Positions 8,128 through 16,808 of a stretch of 64,000 nucleotides of DNA are shown in pieces. A program made the translations under genes and the position numbers. The notes under the pieces are model-generated. The model made no database searches, was not told the origin of the DNA, and saw only the letters and a list, made by a program, of their open reading frames with translations. The first letter of the stretch is position 1, and every line of letters begins with the position of its first letter. Location: contig NZ_JACOQH010000003.1 in assembly GCF_014297335.1 (NCBI RefSeq), positions 1 to 64,000 of the forward strand, in the 5' to 3' direction. The DNA comes from Roseburia_D yibonii (GTDB lineage Bacteria; Bacillota; Clostridia; Lachnospirales; Lachnospiraceae).

Positions 8128-9432
8128 ATGAGAAATTACGCAACTCAGATGGAAGCAGCAAGAAAGGGAATCATAACCGAAGAATTAAAATCCGTTGCCG
8201 CCAAAGAACAGATGACCACAGACGAACTGCTGCCGCTCGTAGCTTCCGGCAAAGTCGTGATCTGTGCCAACAAAAATCACAAATGCATCGATCCGCAGGG
8301 TGTCGGTTCCATGTTAAAAACCAAGATCAATGTAAACCTCGGCGTTTCCAAAGACTGCAAGGACTATGACGTAGAGATGGAAAAAGTCATGGAAGCAGTC
8401 AACATGGGCGCGGAAGCGATCATGGATCTGTCCTCCCACGGCGATACGATCCCGTTCCGCCGCAAGCTCACCAGCGAATGTCCGGCTATGATCGGTACGG
8501 TTCCGGTCTATGATTCCGTGATCCACTATCAGCGGGATCTTGCCACACTTACTGCAAAGGATTTTATCGATGTGGTACGTCTGCATGCCGAAGACGGTGT
8601 GGATTTCGTCACGCTCCACTGCGGCATCACCAGAAAGACCATCGACCAGATCAAAAACCACAAACGCAAAATGAATATCGTTTCCCGTGGCGGTTCTCTG
8701 GTATTTGCATGGATGTGCATGACCGGAAATGAAAATCCGTTCTATGAATACTATGACGAGATCTTAGATATCTGCCGCGAGTATGATGTGACCATCTCCC
8801 TCGGTGACGCCTGCCGTCCGGGCTGTCTTGCGGATGCTTCCGATGTCTGTCAGATCGAGGAACTTGTCCGTCTCGGAGAGCTGACCAAACGCGCCTGGGC
8901 AAAAGATGTTCAGGTCATGGTGGAAGGTCCGGGACATATGCCGCTCGACCAGATCGCGGCCAACATGAAGATCCAGCAGACAATCTGCAGCGGCGCTCCG
9001 TTTTATGTATTAGGGCCGCTCGTTACCGATATTGCTCCGGGATATGACCATATCACCGCTGCGATCGGTGGTGCCGTTGCCGCGACCGCAGGCGCTGCTT
9101 TCCTCTGCTATGTCACTCCGGCAGAGCATCTTGCGCTTCCGAATGTCGATGATGTAAAACAGGGAATCATCGCTTCCAAGATTGCTGCCCACGCTGCTGA
9201 TATCGCCAAGGGTGTGCGCGGAGCGAGAGATATCGATGACAAGATGGCTGACGCGAGACGTGTGCTCGACTGGGATGCGCAGTGGGAATGCGCGATCGAC
9301 CCGGAGACTGCAAAGGCGATCCGTGAAGACCGCAAACCGGAACATGAAGACACCTGCTCCATGTGCGGTAAGTTCTGCGCTGTCCGCAGCATGAACAAAG
9401 CGCTGTCCGGCGAATACATCGATATTTTATAA
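8128..9432 (+). CDS. thiC: phosphomethylpyrimidine synthase ThiC
   Basis: A radical-SAM enzyme turning aminoimidazole ribotide into HMP-phosphate, the pyrimidine half of thiamin. The 434-residue protein lacks the N-terminal extension of longer bacterial ThiCs, as in many clostridia. The [4Fe-4S] motif CX2CX4C is at C410, C413 and C418 near the C-terminus (CSMCGKFC). Conserved blocks NHKCIDPQ, HGDTIPFRR and VEGPGHMPLDQI are all intact. It stands alone under the TPP riboswitch; no other thi gene is in the window. AGAGAGATAAGAA precedes the ATG. Confidence 0.96.
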   Translation: MRNYATQMEAARKGIITEELKSVAAKEQMTTDELLPLVASGKVVICANKNHKCIDPQGVGSMLKTKINVNLGVSKDCKDYDVEMEKVMEAVNMGAEAIMDLSSHGDTIPFRRKLTSECPAMIGTVPVYDSVIHYQRDLATLTAKDFIDVVRLHAEDGVDFVTLHCGITRKTIDQIKNHKRKMNIVSRGGSLVFAWMCMTGNENPFYEYYDEILDICREYDVTISLGDACRPGCLADASDVCQIEELVRLGELTKRAWAKDVQVMVEGPGHMPLDQIAANMKIQQTICSGAPFYVLGPLVTDIAPGYDHITAAIGGAVAATAGAAFLCYVTPAEHLALPNVDDVKQGIIASKIAAHAADIAKGVRGARDIDDKMADARRVLDWDAQWECAIDPETAKAIREDRKPEHEDTCSMCGKFCAVRSMNKALSGEYIDIL

Positions 9433-9459
9433 GTACTTACTTCGATAACAGATCCATTC

Positions 9460-9503
9460 AAAAAAGAGAGAAAACGCTTGATAAAACGATTTCTCTCTTT
9501 TTT
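9460..9503 (+). terminator. bidirectional terminator between thiC and the chemoreceptor gene
   Basis: A 14-bp perfect stem, AAAAAAGAGAGAAA against TTTCTCTCTTTTTT, serves thiC on the plus strand and the convergent chemoreceptor gene on the minus strand. Confidence 0.9.
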
Positions 9504-9531
9504 CTGTTTCTTGCTTAATTGTTATCTCACA

Positions 9532-11031
9532 CTAATTGGTGTATTTCTGCAGCTCTTCCGCCACATCAAGCACTCCGCCCAACAGTTTCTTGGTTTCTTC
9601 CGCGTGCTCCAGGTTGTTGACACTGAGTTCCGCCGCCTGATGAGAGGATGCGGTCACTTCTTCCGTCGTTGCCGAAAGCTGTGTGATATTGTCAACGATC
9701 TGATTGTTGGACTCGGAGAGCTGGCCTAACATCTCATCGATTTGTCCGATATCCGTCGTAAGTTTGGTCACATTCTCATTCATATCCGTGAAGCTTGCTG
9801 AAACTTCCGTGATCAGGTCATCCTGCTTTCCTGCCGCAGCCACTGCCTCACCTACCGAATCCGCTGCCGAATGTGCATCCCCGGAAAGTTCCTCTAAGAT
9901 CGACGCGATATTTTCGGTCTCCTGACGTGTCTTTTCCGCAAGCTGACGGATCTCATCCGCTACGACCGCAAAGCCTTTTCCGGCTTCTCCGGCTCTCGCG
10001 CTTTCGATCGACGCGTTTAACGCAAGGAGATTTGTCTGGCTTGAAATGGAAAAGATCGTATCCGCGATGCCCTTTACCGCTTCTGTCTTCTCCTGAAGCT
10101 TCTGCATGGACGCCGCCACGCCTTCGTTGATCTGCGCGATATTTTCCGACTGCGTCTTTAAGTGTTCCATCAGGTTCGCGTTCTTCTCATTGAGCTCGCC
10201 GGATTTTTTCGCTGTCTCTACCATCTCCGCAGAGCGCTCCATCGTCTCGCCGATCGCTTCCTGGATGTTCTGTGTCATCACGGTCTGTGCCTGGATATTC
10301 TCCGCTGTCGTCTGTGTGCTGTCTGAAATATCCCGGACTGCTCCGTTTACGGTATCCGTGGATTCATTGAGCTGGTTCATGATATCGACTGCCTGCTCTG
10401 TTCCCTCTCTGACCTGCTCTGCCACATTTACGATATGATCCATCATATCCTGCTGTTTTTTCTTTTCCTCGCCGAGCTGGCCGATCGTATCACTGTTGAA
10501 TGTATGCGCAACCGCAACGGTCCAGTAGATCAGAAGCATCATAAAACAGATCACCAGTGTCGCGCAGATCTGATCCACAGTTTCGTCTCCGGTGCAGCGA
10601 TGCAGCACCGAAATCTTTATCACGGTAATGATAATGTTAAGCGCACTCGTAACCACTCCGTAAAATCTGGAATACCGTCTGTCAAAAAACACGATACAGA
10701 TGATAAACGGAACCGCTCCCATAAAGCGCAGATAATAAGCGTCAAATGCTATGCCCGTAAAAAACGTTATCACCAAAAGCCCGGTACTCAAGACATAGCG
10801 TATCCGGCGGTCTGCGCTGTTTGTGCGGTATAACATCAAATTTAAAACGATCATCACAAGCACGACCACTCCGATCATGCAGGTAAATCCAAGCGACCGT
10901 ATTCCCCGCAGATATGCCACAAACACGATTACTGCAGCAAAAATATAAAACAAAATACTCGTAAGAACATACAACCCATTGGCGCGTGTCATCTGTTCTT
11001 TCTCATCTGCATACAGATAGTTCTTTTCCAT
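9532..11031 (-). CDS. methyl-accepting chemotaxis protein with membrane-only sensor region
   Basis: A 499-residue chemoreceptor. The first 190 residues form about six hydrophobic helices with no large periplasmic domain. A long coiled-coil signalling domain follows, with the hairpin tip AGEAGKGFAVVADEIRQLAE that contacts CheA/CheW. Sensing is therefore likely within or at the membrane. No che or flagellar gene is in the window, so it would feed a pathway encoded elsewhere. GGAGAGGAAAAAG precedes the ATG. Confidence 0.9.
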   Translation of the reverse strand: MEKNYLYADEKEQMTRANGLYVLTSILFYIFAAVIVFVAYLRGIRSLGFTCMIGVVVLVMIVLNLMLYRTNSADRRIRYVLSTGLLVITFFTGIAFDAYYLRFMGAVPFIICIVFFDRRYSRFYGVVTSALNIIITVIKISVLHRCTGDETVDQICATLVICFMMLLIYWTVAVAHTFNSDTIGQLGEEKKKQQDMMDHIVNVAEQVREGTEQAVDIMNQLNESTDTVNGAVRDISDSTQTTAENIQAQTVMTQNIQEAIGETMERSAEMVETAKKSGELNEKNANLMEHLKTQSENIAQINEGVAASMQKLQEKTEAVKGIADTIFSISSQTNLLALNASIESARAGEAGKGFAVVADEIRQLAEKTRQETENIASILEELSGDAHSAADSVGEAVAAAGKQDDLITEVSASFTDMNENVTKLTTDIGQIDEMLGQLSESNNQIVDNITQLSATTEEVTASSHQAAELSVNNLEHAEETKKLLGGVLDVAEELQKYTN

Positions 11032-11123
11032 CTTTTTCCTCTCCTTCTCTTTCGTTCTCTACTCTATTATAGCAATACAGCGTGCAAATTGATATAGAAT
11101 TTTCTACAAATTCCGACGATATC

Positions 11124-12020
11124 TCATAAATATTTTTTCTTTTTAAAGATGTAGAGACTGACCACGACGATCAGCACCGAAACGAATATGACCACCGGAT
11201 AACCATATTTCCACGCGAGCTCCGGCATATGGACAAAATTCATGCCATACCAGCCCGCGATCAGGGTCAGCGGCAGAAACACCGTCGTCACGATCGTAAG
11301 CACTTTCATTACATCATTCTGGCGGATGCCGATCTCGGACTGATATACGTCCTGCACCTGCATCGCGTACTCTCTTAACACCTGTGTTTCTTCCCGGAGT
11401 CTGCCCGCGCGGTCCGTAAACACGCCAAAGCACGTTGCCTCTTTCTCCCCGAAAAAATCCATCTCGTTTTCATGGAGCATTTCCCCCATATCCGCCATCT
11501 GGCTGTAATAGCGGTGCATTCTTGAGATTTCCTTTTTCATGCGTAACATCTCATGGTTAAATTCCTTATCCTCACGCTCCAAGATCCGTTCCTCCATCCC
11601 GGCGATCTTTTTTTCAAGTGCCGACAGATACAAGAGGTCATCATCGATCAGCGAGATCAGAAAATCATACAAAAAACGCTCCAGCGTGTAGCCCTTGCGC
11701 ATTCTTGCCTGACGGATCTGCGCGATCTGTGTTCCGACGATCCCCGTGTCATCAATAAATATCATCTTTCTCTGTAAAATATAAAAGGCAAAACCGTAAT
11801 TGTTCCGGTAATGCCCTTTCTCCGGGATATGGAATGTACCAAACAGATAGTCCGAATAGCTTTCCAGCTTGCAGAAATGAATATTGTCTTCCTGCCATCC
11901 AAGCAGATAATTCGCCCGGATGTCCGTTGCCTTCTCCCATTCCGCTCCGCTTAGTACCGCAATCCCGTCCTTATGATCTTTCCAGTCATCAAATTCTGTC
12001 TCTTCCAGCTGGTCATCCAT
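11124..12020 (-). CDS. CorA-family divalent cation transporter
   Basis: A 298-residue magnesium/divalent cation channel of the CorA fold: a long cytoplasmic region, then two C-terminal helices with the GMN selectivity motif (WYGMNF) between them. It ends in KKKKYL. The start given is the first ATG, but the strong AGGAGG at 12045-12050 is too far from it. An in-frame ATT at 12033-12035 has ideal spacing and would add MYYKI, so translation may begin there. A second CorA homolog lies at 34473-35414. Confidence 0.87.
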   Translation of the reverse strand: MDDQLEETEFDDWKDHKDGIAVLSGAEWEKATDIRANYLLGWQEDNIHFCKLESYSDYLFGTFHIPEKGHYRNNYGFAFYILQRKMIFIDDTGIVGTQIAQIRQARMRKGYTLERFLYDFLISLIDDDLLYLSALEKKIAGMEERILEREDKEFNHEMLRMKKEISRMHRYYSQMADMGEMLHENEMDFFGEKEATCFGVFTDRAGRLREETQVLREYAMQVQDVYQSEIGIRQNDVMKVLTIVTTVFLPLTLIAGWYGMNFVHMPELAWKYGYPVVIFVSVLIVVVSLYIFKKKKYL

Positions 12021-12110
12021 GATCTTATAATAAATGACTGTCCACCTCCTGTATGTCTCTTCCTTCTTTTATCCTCTATCTTTCCCAAATTTCTCCCAAA
12101 ATAACGCTCC

Positions 12111-12416
12111 CTAAGCCTGTTTCTGTGGCGTGAACTGAAGCTCGATCGTGGAAATGCACCCGCGAATGCTGACGTTCGCATGCTCTAACGATGCCGGAAC
12201 ACGGATACGGTTTTCCGTGTCAACACTCATCAGTTTCACCTGATCTTCCCTCCCTGCTTTTGCCCGCAGGACCTTCTCCTCATCCGACAGATACAGACAC
12301 CGGTCCCCAACCCAGGCTCCATAAATTTTCCTTCCTTTTTTTCGCAGATTAAACTCCCTCGGCATGCTGACTTTTTTCCTGACTACCTGCGCATTTGTCT
12401 GTCCAACAGCAAACAT
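12111..12416 (-). CDS. small protein, possibly of the AbrB/MraZ beta-barrel type
   Basis: A 101-residue protein behind AGAAGGGATCGTC. After a basic N-terminal segment it has a possible swapped-hairpin core, with VDTENRIRVPASL resembling the D-xx-R-xx-IP pattern of SpoVT/AbrB and MraZ DNA-binding halves. The match is weak, and only one half is convincing. It lies 75 to 90 bases upstream of the corA-type gene on the same strand and may be co-transcribed. Confidence 0.6.
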   Translation of the reverse strand: MFAVGQTNAQVVRKKVSMPREFNLRKKGRKIYGAWVGDRCLYLSDEEKVLRAKAGREDQVKLMSVDTENRIRVPASLEHANVSIRGCISTIELQFTPQKQA

Positions 12417-12529
12417 GACGATCCCTTCTTTCTTCTCTGCAAATTCCTTTCCGGAATGCCTTATTTCCCTTTTATTTTATCACGTTTTGCCCGATTTTGT
12501 AAGAATTTTTTCATTTTTCAGATTTATTA

Positions 12530-12558
12530 TTTACATAAACAGACATTTGTGTTATAGT
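12530..12558 (+). promoter_or_regulatory. promoter of folT
   Basis: TTTACA and TATAGT separated by exactly 17 bases, placing the transcript start about 40 bases before the THF aptamer. Confidence 0.75.
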
Positions 12559-12606
12559 TAGCAAGTCGGCTGGAAATATGCCGGTAAAACTAATATCATA
12601 CATATT

Positions 12607-12705
12607 AGCAGAGTAGAAATCTGTGCGTTAAGTGCCATGTGAACAGGGAGTTGTCACACGGACGAAAAGCAATCGCTTGCGGTACAGGCTTCGCATCCCG
12701 CTGCT
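12607..12705 (+). ncRNA. folT: tetrahydrofolate (THF) riboswitch
   Basis: The conserved THF-I aptamer elements appear in order: GAGTAGA, GCGTTAAGTG, GGGAGTTGTC, ACGAAAAGC, GCGGTAC and GCATCCCGCTGC. The ends AGCAG (12607-12611) and CTGCT (12701-12705) close P1. Downstream, CTCCT at 12724-12728 can pair with the AGGAG of the folT ribosome binding site (12755-12760). Folate-dependent control of translation is therefore plausible. Confidence 0.92.
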
Positions 12706-12768
12706 ACATTCAGGTTATCTTGTCTCCTCTATGTAGTTTAGGAAAACTGCTAAAAGGAGGCTATTTTT

Positions 12769-13356
12769 ATGAAAAAGATCAAACAACTCTTCTCGGATTC
12801 TCTTCACGAATTCACCGTAACCAAAAACCTTGTACTCTGTGGTCTTATGGCTGCGATCGCGATCGTACTCAGCATGGTTGCAAGCATTTCCATCGGACCT
12901 TACGTTAAGATCGGCTTCTCCGGAATTCCGAACCGCATCGTGGAATTTCTCTTCGGGCCGGTTGTCGGCTGCATTTTCGGCGGAGCGCTGGATCTCTTAA
13001 AATTCATGATCAAACCGGACGGCCCGTTCTTTTTCGGTTTCACCTTTAACGTAATGCTCGCCGGACTGATCTACGGCTGCCTGTTATATCACAAGCCGCT
13101 TTCGATCAAGCGTATCGTAATTGCGGAATTTCTGGTAAAACTGATCGTAAACTGCGGTTTAAATACGCTCTGGATCTCCATGCTCTACGGAAAAGCATTT
13201 TTCGTACTGCTTCCGATGCGCCTGTTAAAGAATGTGATCATGCTGCCGATCGACAGTGCCATCGTATTTTTCGCACTGTCCCTCACAAAGCAGACCGTTG
13301 GAAGACTCGGTTTTTCCCTGATCTCAGCGAAGAAACTTTCCGCGAAGGAATCTTAA
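12769..13356 (+). CDS. folT: ECF folate transporter S component
   Basis: A 195-residue integral membrane protein with about six helices. It is the substrate-binding S component that captures folate for an energy-coupling-factor transporter; the EcfA/A'/T module is not in the window. LVLCGLMAAIAIVLS followed by KIGFSGIPNRIVEFLFGPVVG is typical of FolT. Assignment is reinforced by the THF riboswitch directly upstream. AGGAGG lies eight bases before the ATG and may be masked by the riboswitch platform. Confidence 0.93.
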   Translation: MKKIKQLFSDSLHEFTVTKNLVLCGLMAAIAIVLSMVASISIGPYVKIGFSGIPNRIVEFLFGPVVGCIFGGALDLLKFMIKPDGPFFFGFTFNVMLAGLIYGCLLYHKPLSIKRIVIAEFLVKLIVNCGLNTLWISMLYGKAFFVLLPMRLLKNVIMLPIDSAIVFFALSLTKQTVGRLGFSLISAKKLSAKES

Positions 13357-13402
13357 TTCCTGACCGGTAACAACGATTTATTTATTTAAAAGACAAGAAA
13401 AC

Positions 13403-13431
13403 AAAAAAAGAACCGCTCCGGTTCTTTTTTT
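13403..13431 (+). terminator. bidirectional terminator after folT
   Basis: A 13-bp stem, AAAAAAAGAACCG with its complement around a three-base CTC loop. It separates folT from the convergent ABC operon, whose last stop is at 13437. Confidence 0.92.
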
Positions 13432-13436
13432 GTCTG

Positions 13437-15005
13437 TTAATACCTGGCACTTTTTAAAAGCTGCTTCGTATATTCTTCTTTTGGATTTTTATAGATTTCT
13501 TCGACCGGTCCCTGTTCTATGATCTCTCCCTCTTTTAAGATCAGCACGCGGTCACAGAGCTGGTAAACCACACGCAGATCGTGCGAGATAAACAGGATCG
13601 CCGTCTTTAATTCTTCATGCAGTTCTTTTAAGAGCGCAAGGATCTGCGCCTGTATCGTCACATCCAATGCGGAAACCGCCTCATCCGCGATAAAGAACTT
13701 CGGATTCAGGATAAGCGCGAGCGCAATGCAGACACGCTGTCTTTGTCCACCGGAGAGTTCTCCCGGATACCGCGAGAGGTATTCCTCGCCAAGTCCGACC
13801 CGTTTTAAGATCTCTCCCGCCTTTTTCTGTCTTGTTTTTCTGTCGTCCCGCGTGAAGTTTCTAAGCGGCTCCTCTAAAATCCATCCGATCGTTTTGGACG
13901 GATTTAGGGATCCGAACGGATCCTGAAACACCATCTGCGGATGCTTCTCCGCATGCGTGATGGTTCCATCATAGTTTTTGTTTATTCCAAGGAGCGTCCG
14001 GGCGATCGTCGATTTTCCGGAGCCGGATTCTCCCACCAGTCCTACGATCTCTCCTTCACTGATCGAAAAACTCACATCGCGCAAAACCTGCATCGTCTCT
14101 TTTTTCCCGAACAGTCCGCGCTTTCGTTTGTCAAAGAAAACATTTAATCCCAAAACAGATAGCACCGTCTTCTCCGGCGTTTTTTCCACTTTCTCTTTCT
14201 CACGTTCAAATCCCGGGATCGCGGAGACCAGCTTTTTCGTATACGCCTCCTTCGGCGCGTAAAAGACATCATCCGCACTGCCCGCTTCCACAATTTTTCC
14301 ATCCTTCATGACAACCACCTGCCCGCAGAGCCTGTGTACCAGATGAAGATCATGCGAAATAAACAGGATCGCCGTATGCTCTTTTTCGTTGATCCGCTGC
14401 AGCAGCTCCAGGATCTGTGCCTGTATCGTCACATCAAGCGCTGTCGTCGGTTCATCCGCGATCAACAGTTTTGGTTTGTGTATCATTGCCGCGGCGATCA
14501 TCACGCGCTGTCTCTGCCCGCCGGAAAGTTCATGGGGATATGCCGCATAAATCCGCTCCGTATCCGCGAGTCCCACATCACGCAGTGCTTCCATGGCACG
14601 CGCCCTGCGTTCCTCTTTGGACAGATCCGTATGGATGCGAAGGCTCTCCTCCACCTGCCAGCCGATGGTGCGCACCGGATCCAGGGAGGTCATCGGTTCC
14701 TGAAAGATCATTCCGATGTCCGTTCCTCTCAGTTTACATAACTCGCTTTCCTCCAACGAAAGGAAATCGTCATGCCCCGCAAACACGATCTCTCCATCCG
14801 CGATCACATTTTTCCGCTTTTTCAAAAGTCCTGCAATGGCAAGCGCGCTTAGGGATTTGCCGGAGCCGGATTCTCCCACCAGACCCACGCATTCTCCAAA
14901 TCCTATGGTAAGATTAAAGTCCGTCACTACTTTTTGCTGTGTCTTCTTATCCTCAAATCCAATATTCAGATTTTTTACGCTCAGCAAACATTCTTTCTTT
15001 TCCAT
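13437..15005 (-). CDS. fused dual ATPase of a peptide-type ABC transporter
   Basis: 522 residues containing two complete ABC cassettes in tandem, equivalent to DppD fused to DppF. Both halves have Walker A (GESGSGKS), the signature LSGGQRQRV, Walker B (ADEPTTALDV and ADEAVSALDV) and a switch histidine (FISHDL). It powers uptake by the two permeases upstream. Its start overlaps the end of the preceding permease gene by 25 bases, with AGAGGAAACG as ribosome binding site. It is the last gene of the operon, ending against the folT terminator. Confidence 0.93.
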   Translation of the reverse strand: MEKKECLLSVKNLNIGFEDKKTQQKVVTDFNLTIGFGECVGLVGESGSGKSLSALAIAGLLKKRKNVIADGEIVFAGHDDFLSLEESELCKLRGTDIGMIFQEPMTSLDPVRTIGWQVEESLRIHTDLSKEERRARAMEALRDVGLADTERIYAAYPHELSGGQRQRVMIAAAMIHKPKLLIADEPTTALDVTIQAQILELLQRINEKEHTAILFISHDLHLVHRLCGQVVVMKDGKIVEAGSADDVFYAPKEAYTKKLVSAIPGFEREKEKVEKTPEKTVLSVLGLNVFFDKRKRGLFGKKETMQVLRDVSFSISEGEIVGLVGESGSGKSTIARTLLGINKNYDGTITHAEKHPQMVFQDPFGSLNPSKTIGWILEEPLRNFTRDDRKTRQKKAGEILKRVGLGEEYLSRYPGELSGGQRQRVCIALALILNPKFFIADEAVSALDVTIQAQILALLKELHEELKTAILFISHDLRVVYQLCDRVLILKEGEIIEQGPVEEIYKNPKEEYTKQLLKSARY

Positions 15006-15826
15006 CGTTTCCTCTCATGCATTTCCACTGACATTCCATCGCTCATAAGCGAAAATCCGAGTATCATCAAAATCAGCACCAGTCCGGGCCAGATACAGCT
15101 CCCCGGCGAGACAAAAATATAAGACTGTGCCTCTGAGAGCATCCGTCCGAGACTTGCATAGGGCGGCTGTACGCCGATCCCAAGATAGCTTAGGCTTGCC
15201 TCCGCAAGCACCGCGTTGTTAAACCCGATCATAAGCGAGGACAGCAGTACCTGACGGATATTCGGAAGGATATGTACAAACATGATCCGAAGATCACAGG
15301 CTCCGGAGAGTCTTGCAAGTTTCACATATTCCATCTCCCTGCATCGTATGAACTCACTGCGCACAATTCTTGCGAAACTCGGGACAAACGCGATCCCAAG
15401 CGCAAGCACGGTCTGATAATTTCCAGGGCCGAGCACCGCGATCACCACCAGCGAAAGCAGGATACTCGGGAACGCGAACATGACATCCATGATCCGCATC
15501 AGCACCTCATCCAAAACCGATCCGAAATAGCCGGTAAAGGCTCCGATCAGGACACCGATACTGCCGCCGAGAAGCACTGTCCCTGCCGCCGCAAACAGTG
15601 TGATCTTACTGCCGGACATCACGCGGCTTAGAATATCCCGTCCGAGCTGGTCGCAGCCAAACGGATGCGCCAGGCTGCTGCCCGCAAGCTTCGCCGACGC
15701 ATCTACCGCCTCCGGCGGATAGGGTGTCCAGATGATCCCCACCAGAACAAAGAGAAGCATCGCTACCGTGATGACACAGCCGATCTTAAAATTGTAATTT
15801 TTCCTTTTTTTTGATGTATTATCCAT
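14981..15826 (-). CDS. DppC-type ABC permease
   Basis: A 281-residue inner-membrane permease with an N-terminal helix (about 17-36), the AHPFGCDQLGRDILSR segment typical of DppC/OppC, and five more helices. The EAA-loop-like segment ASLSYLGIGVQPP faces the ATPase. The ATG follows the DppB-type stop by only three bases, and the 3' end overlaps the ATPase gene. Substrate is probably oligopeptides, though family members also import nickel chelates and other solutes. Confidence 0.92.
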   Translation of the reverse strand: MDNTSKKRKNYNFKIGCVITVAMLLFVLVGIIWTPYPPEAVDASAKLAGSSLAHPFGCDQLGRDILSRVMSGSKITLFAAAGTVLLGGSIGVLIGAFTGYFGSVLDEVLMRIMDVMFAFPSILLSLVVIAVLGPGNYQTVLALGIAFVPSFARIVRSEFIRCREMEYVKLARLSGACDLRIMFVHILPNIRQVLLSSLMIGFNNAVLAEASLSYLGIGVQPPYASLGRMLSEAQSYIFVSPGSCIWPGLVLILMILGFSLMSDGMSVEMHERKRWKRKNVC

Positions 15827-15829
15827 CGT

Positions 15830-16771
15830 TTATTCCACCGTAATCCTCGGATCGATCTTCCGGTAAATCAGATCCACACACAGATTTGTCACTATCACCA
15901 CAAGCGCCATCATCATGATGATCGCTTCCACCACCGGATAATCCCGGTTGGAGATGGAAGTCATCAGTATTCTTCCAAGTCCCGGAATGTTAAACACTTT
16001 CTCCACAACAATACTTCCCGTAAAGATGTCGGCAAGCGCCATTCCAAAGAAGGTCAGAACCGGAAGGAACGCGTTTTTTAACACATGCCCGTATAGCACG
16101 CCCGAAATATCGTTTCCGCGGCTGTACGCCGTTCTCACATAATCGTGTTTCATCTCCGCGAGCAGTGAGCTTCTCAGCATTTTCACCGCCATGGCTGTCT
16201 TCGGAAGCGCGATCGCGACCGCCGGGAAAAACAGATACGCAAAGAATTTCCCCGCGTTCACGTCATAAGAGACAAAATCTCCCGGGACAAACAGTTTTAA
16301 CACCACTCCGAAAACCAGTGTGAGCAGGATTCCCGAAAAGAACGACGGAACCGCCATGATGACCTGATTGAGCCCCGAAAAGACACTGTCCGCGATCCCG
16401 CCCTCGTGCTTTGCCATAAAAACAGCAAGCGGAACGGATATCACGATCATCAGGAAGAACGCCATAACCGTCAGTGTGATCGTGATCGGCAGTTTATCTA
16501 AGATCATTTCCCGCACCGGCATGCTGTAACTGTACGAAGTACCGAAATCTCCGGTGAAAAACGCAAACAGCCACGTCACATACCGCTCCATCAACGGGCG
16601 ATCCAGTCCCATCTGTGCCCGCAGCGCAGCAAGCTGTTCCGGGGTCGCGTCCGTCCCTAATTTTGCCCTTGCCGGATCTCCCGGTATCAGTTCAAACGCA
16701 AGAAAGAGCAGAAATGACACGATCACCAGCGTAAGCAGCGTGGTAATGATTTTTTTTACGATCTGTTTCAT
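15830..16771 (-). CDS. DppB-type ABC permease
   Basis: A 313-residue permease with the classic N-terminal signature FLLFLAFELIPGDPARAKLG and QLAALRAQMGLDRPL, then about six helices ending in DLIYRKIDPRITVE. It pairs with the DppC-type subunit to form the channel. GGAGGAGAGCAGAAC precedes the ATG. It lies 37 bases after the binding-protein gene. Confidence 0.93.
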   Translation of the reverse strand: MKQIVKKIITTLLTLVIVSFLLFLAFELIPGDPARAKLGTDATPEQLAALRAQMGLDRPLMERYVTWLFAFFTGDFGTSYSYSMPVREMILDKLPITITLTVMAFFLMIVISVPLAVFMAKHEGGIADSVFSGLNQVIMAVPSFFSGILLTLVFGVVLKLFVPGDFVSYDVNAGKFFAYLFFPAVAIALPKTAMAVKMLRSSLLAEMKHDYVRTAYSRGNDISGVLYGHVLKNAFLPVLTFFGMALADIFTGSIVVEKVFNIPGLGRILMTSISNRDYPVVEAIIMMMALVVIVTNLCVDLIYRKIDPRITVE

Positions 16772-16808
16772 GTTCTGCTCTCCTCCTCTTTCTCTTTTTT
16801 GTTTTTAC

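Noticed and set aside
12551..12606. Possible T-box or second riboswitch before the THF aptamer
   Set aside because: Only a short CGGC/GCCG hairpin is present, with none of the conserved T-box sequence.
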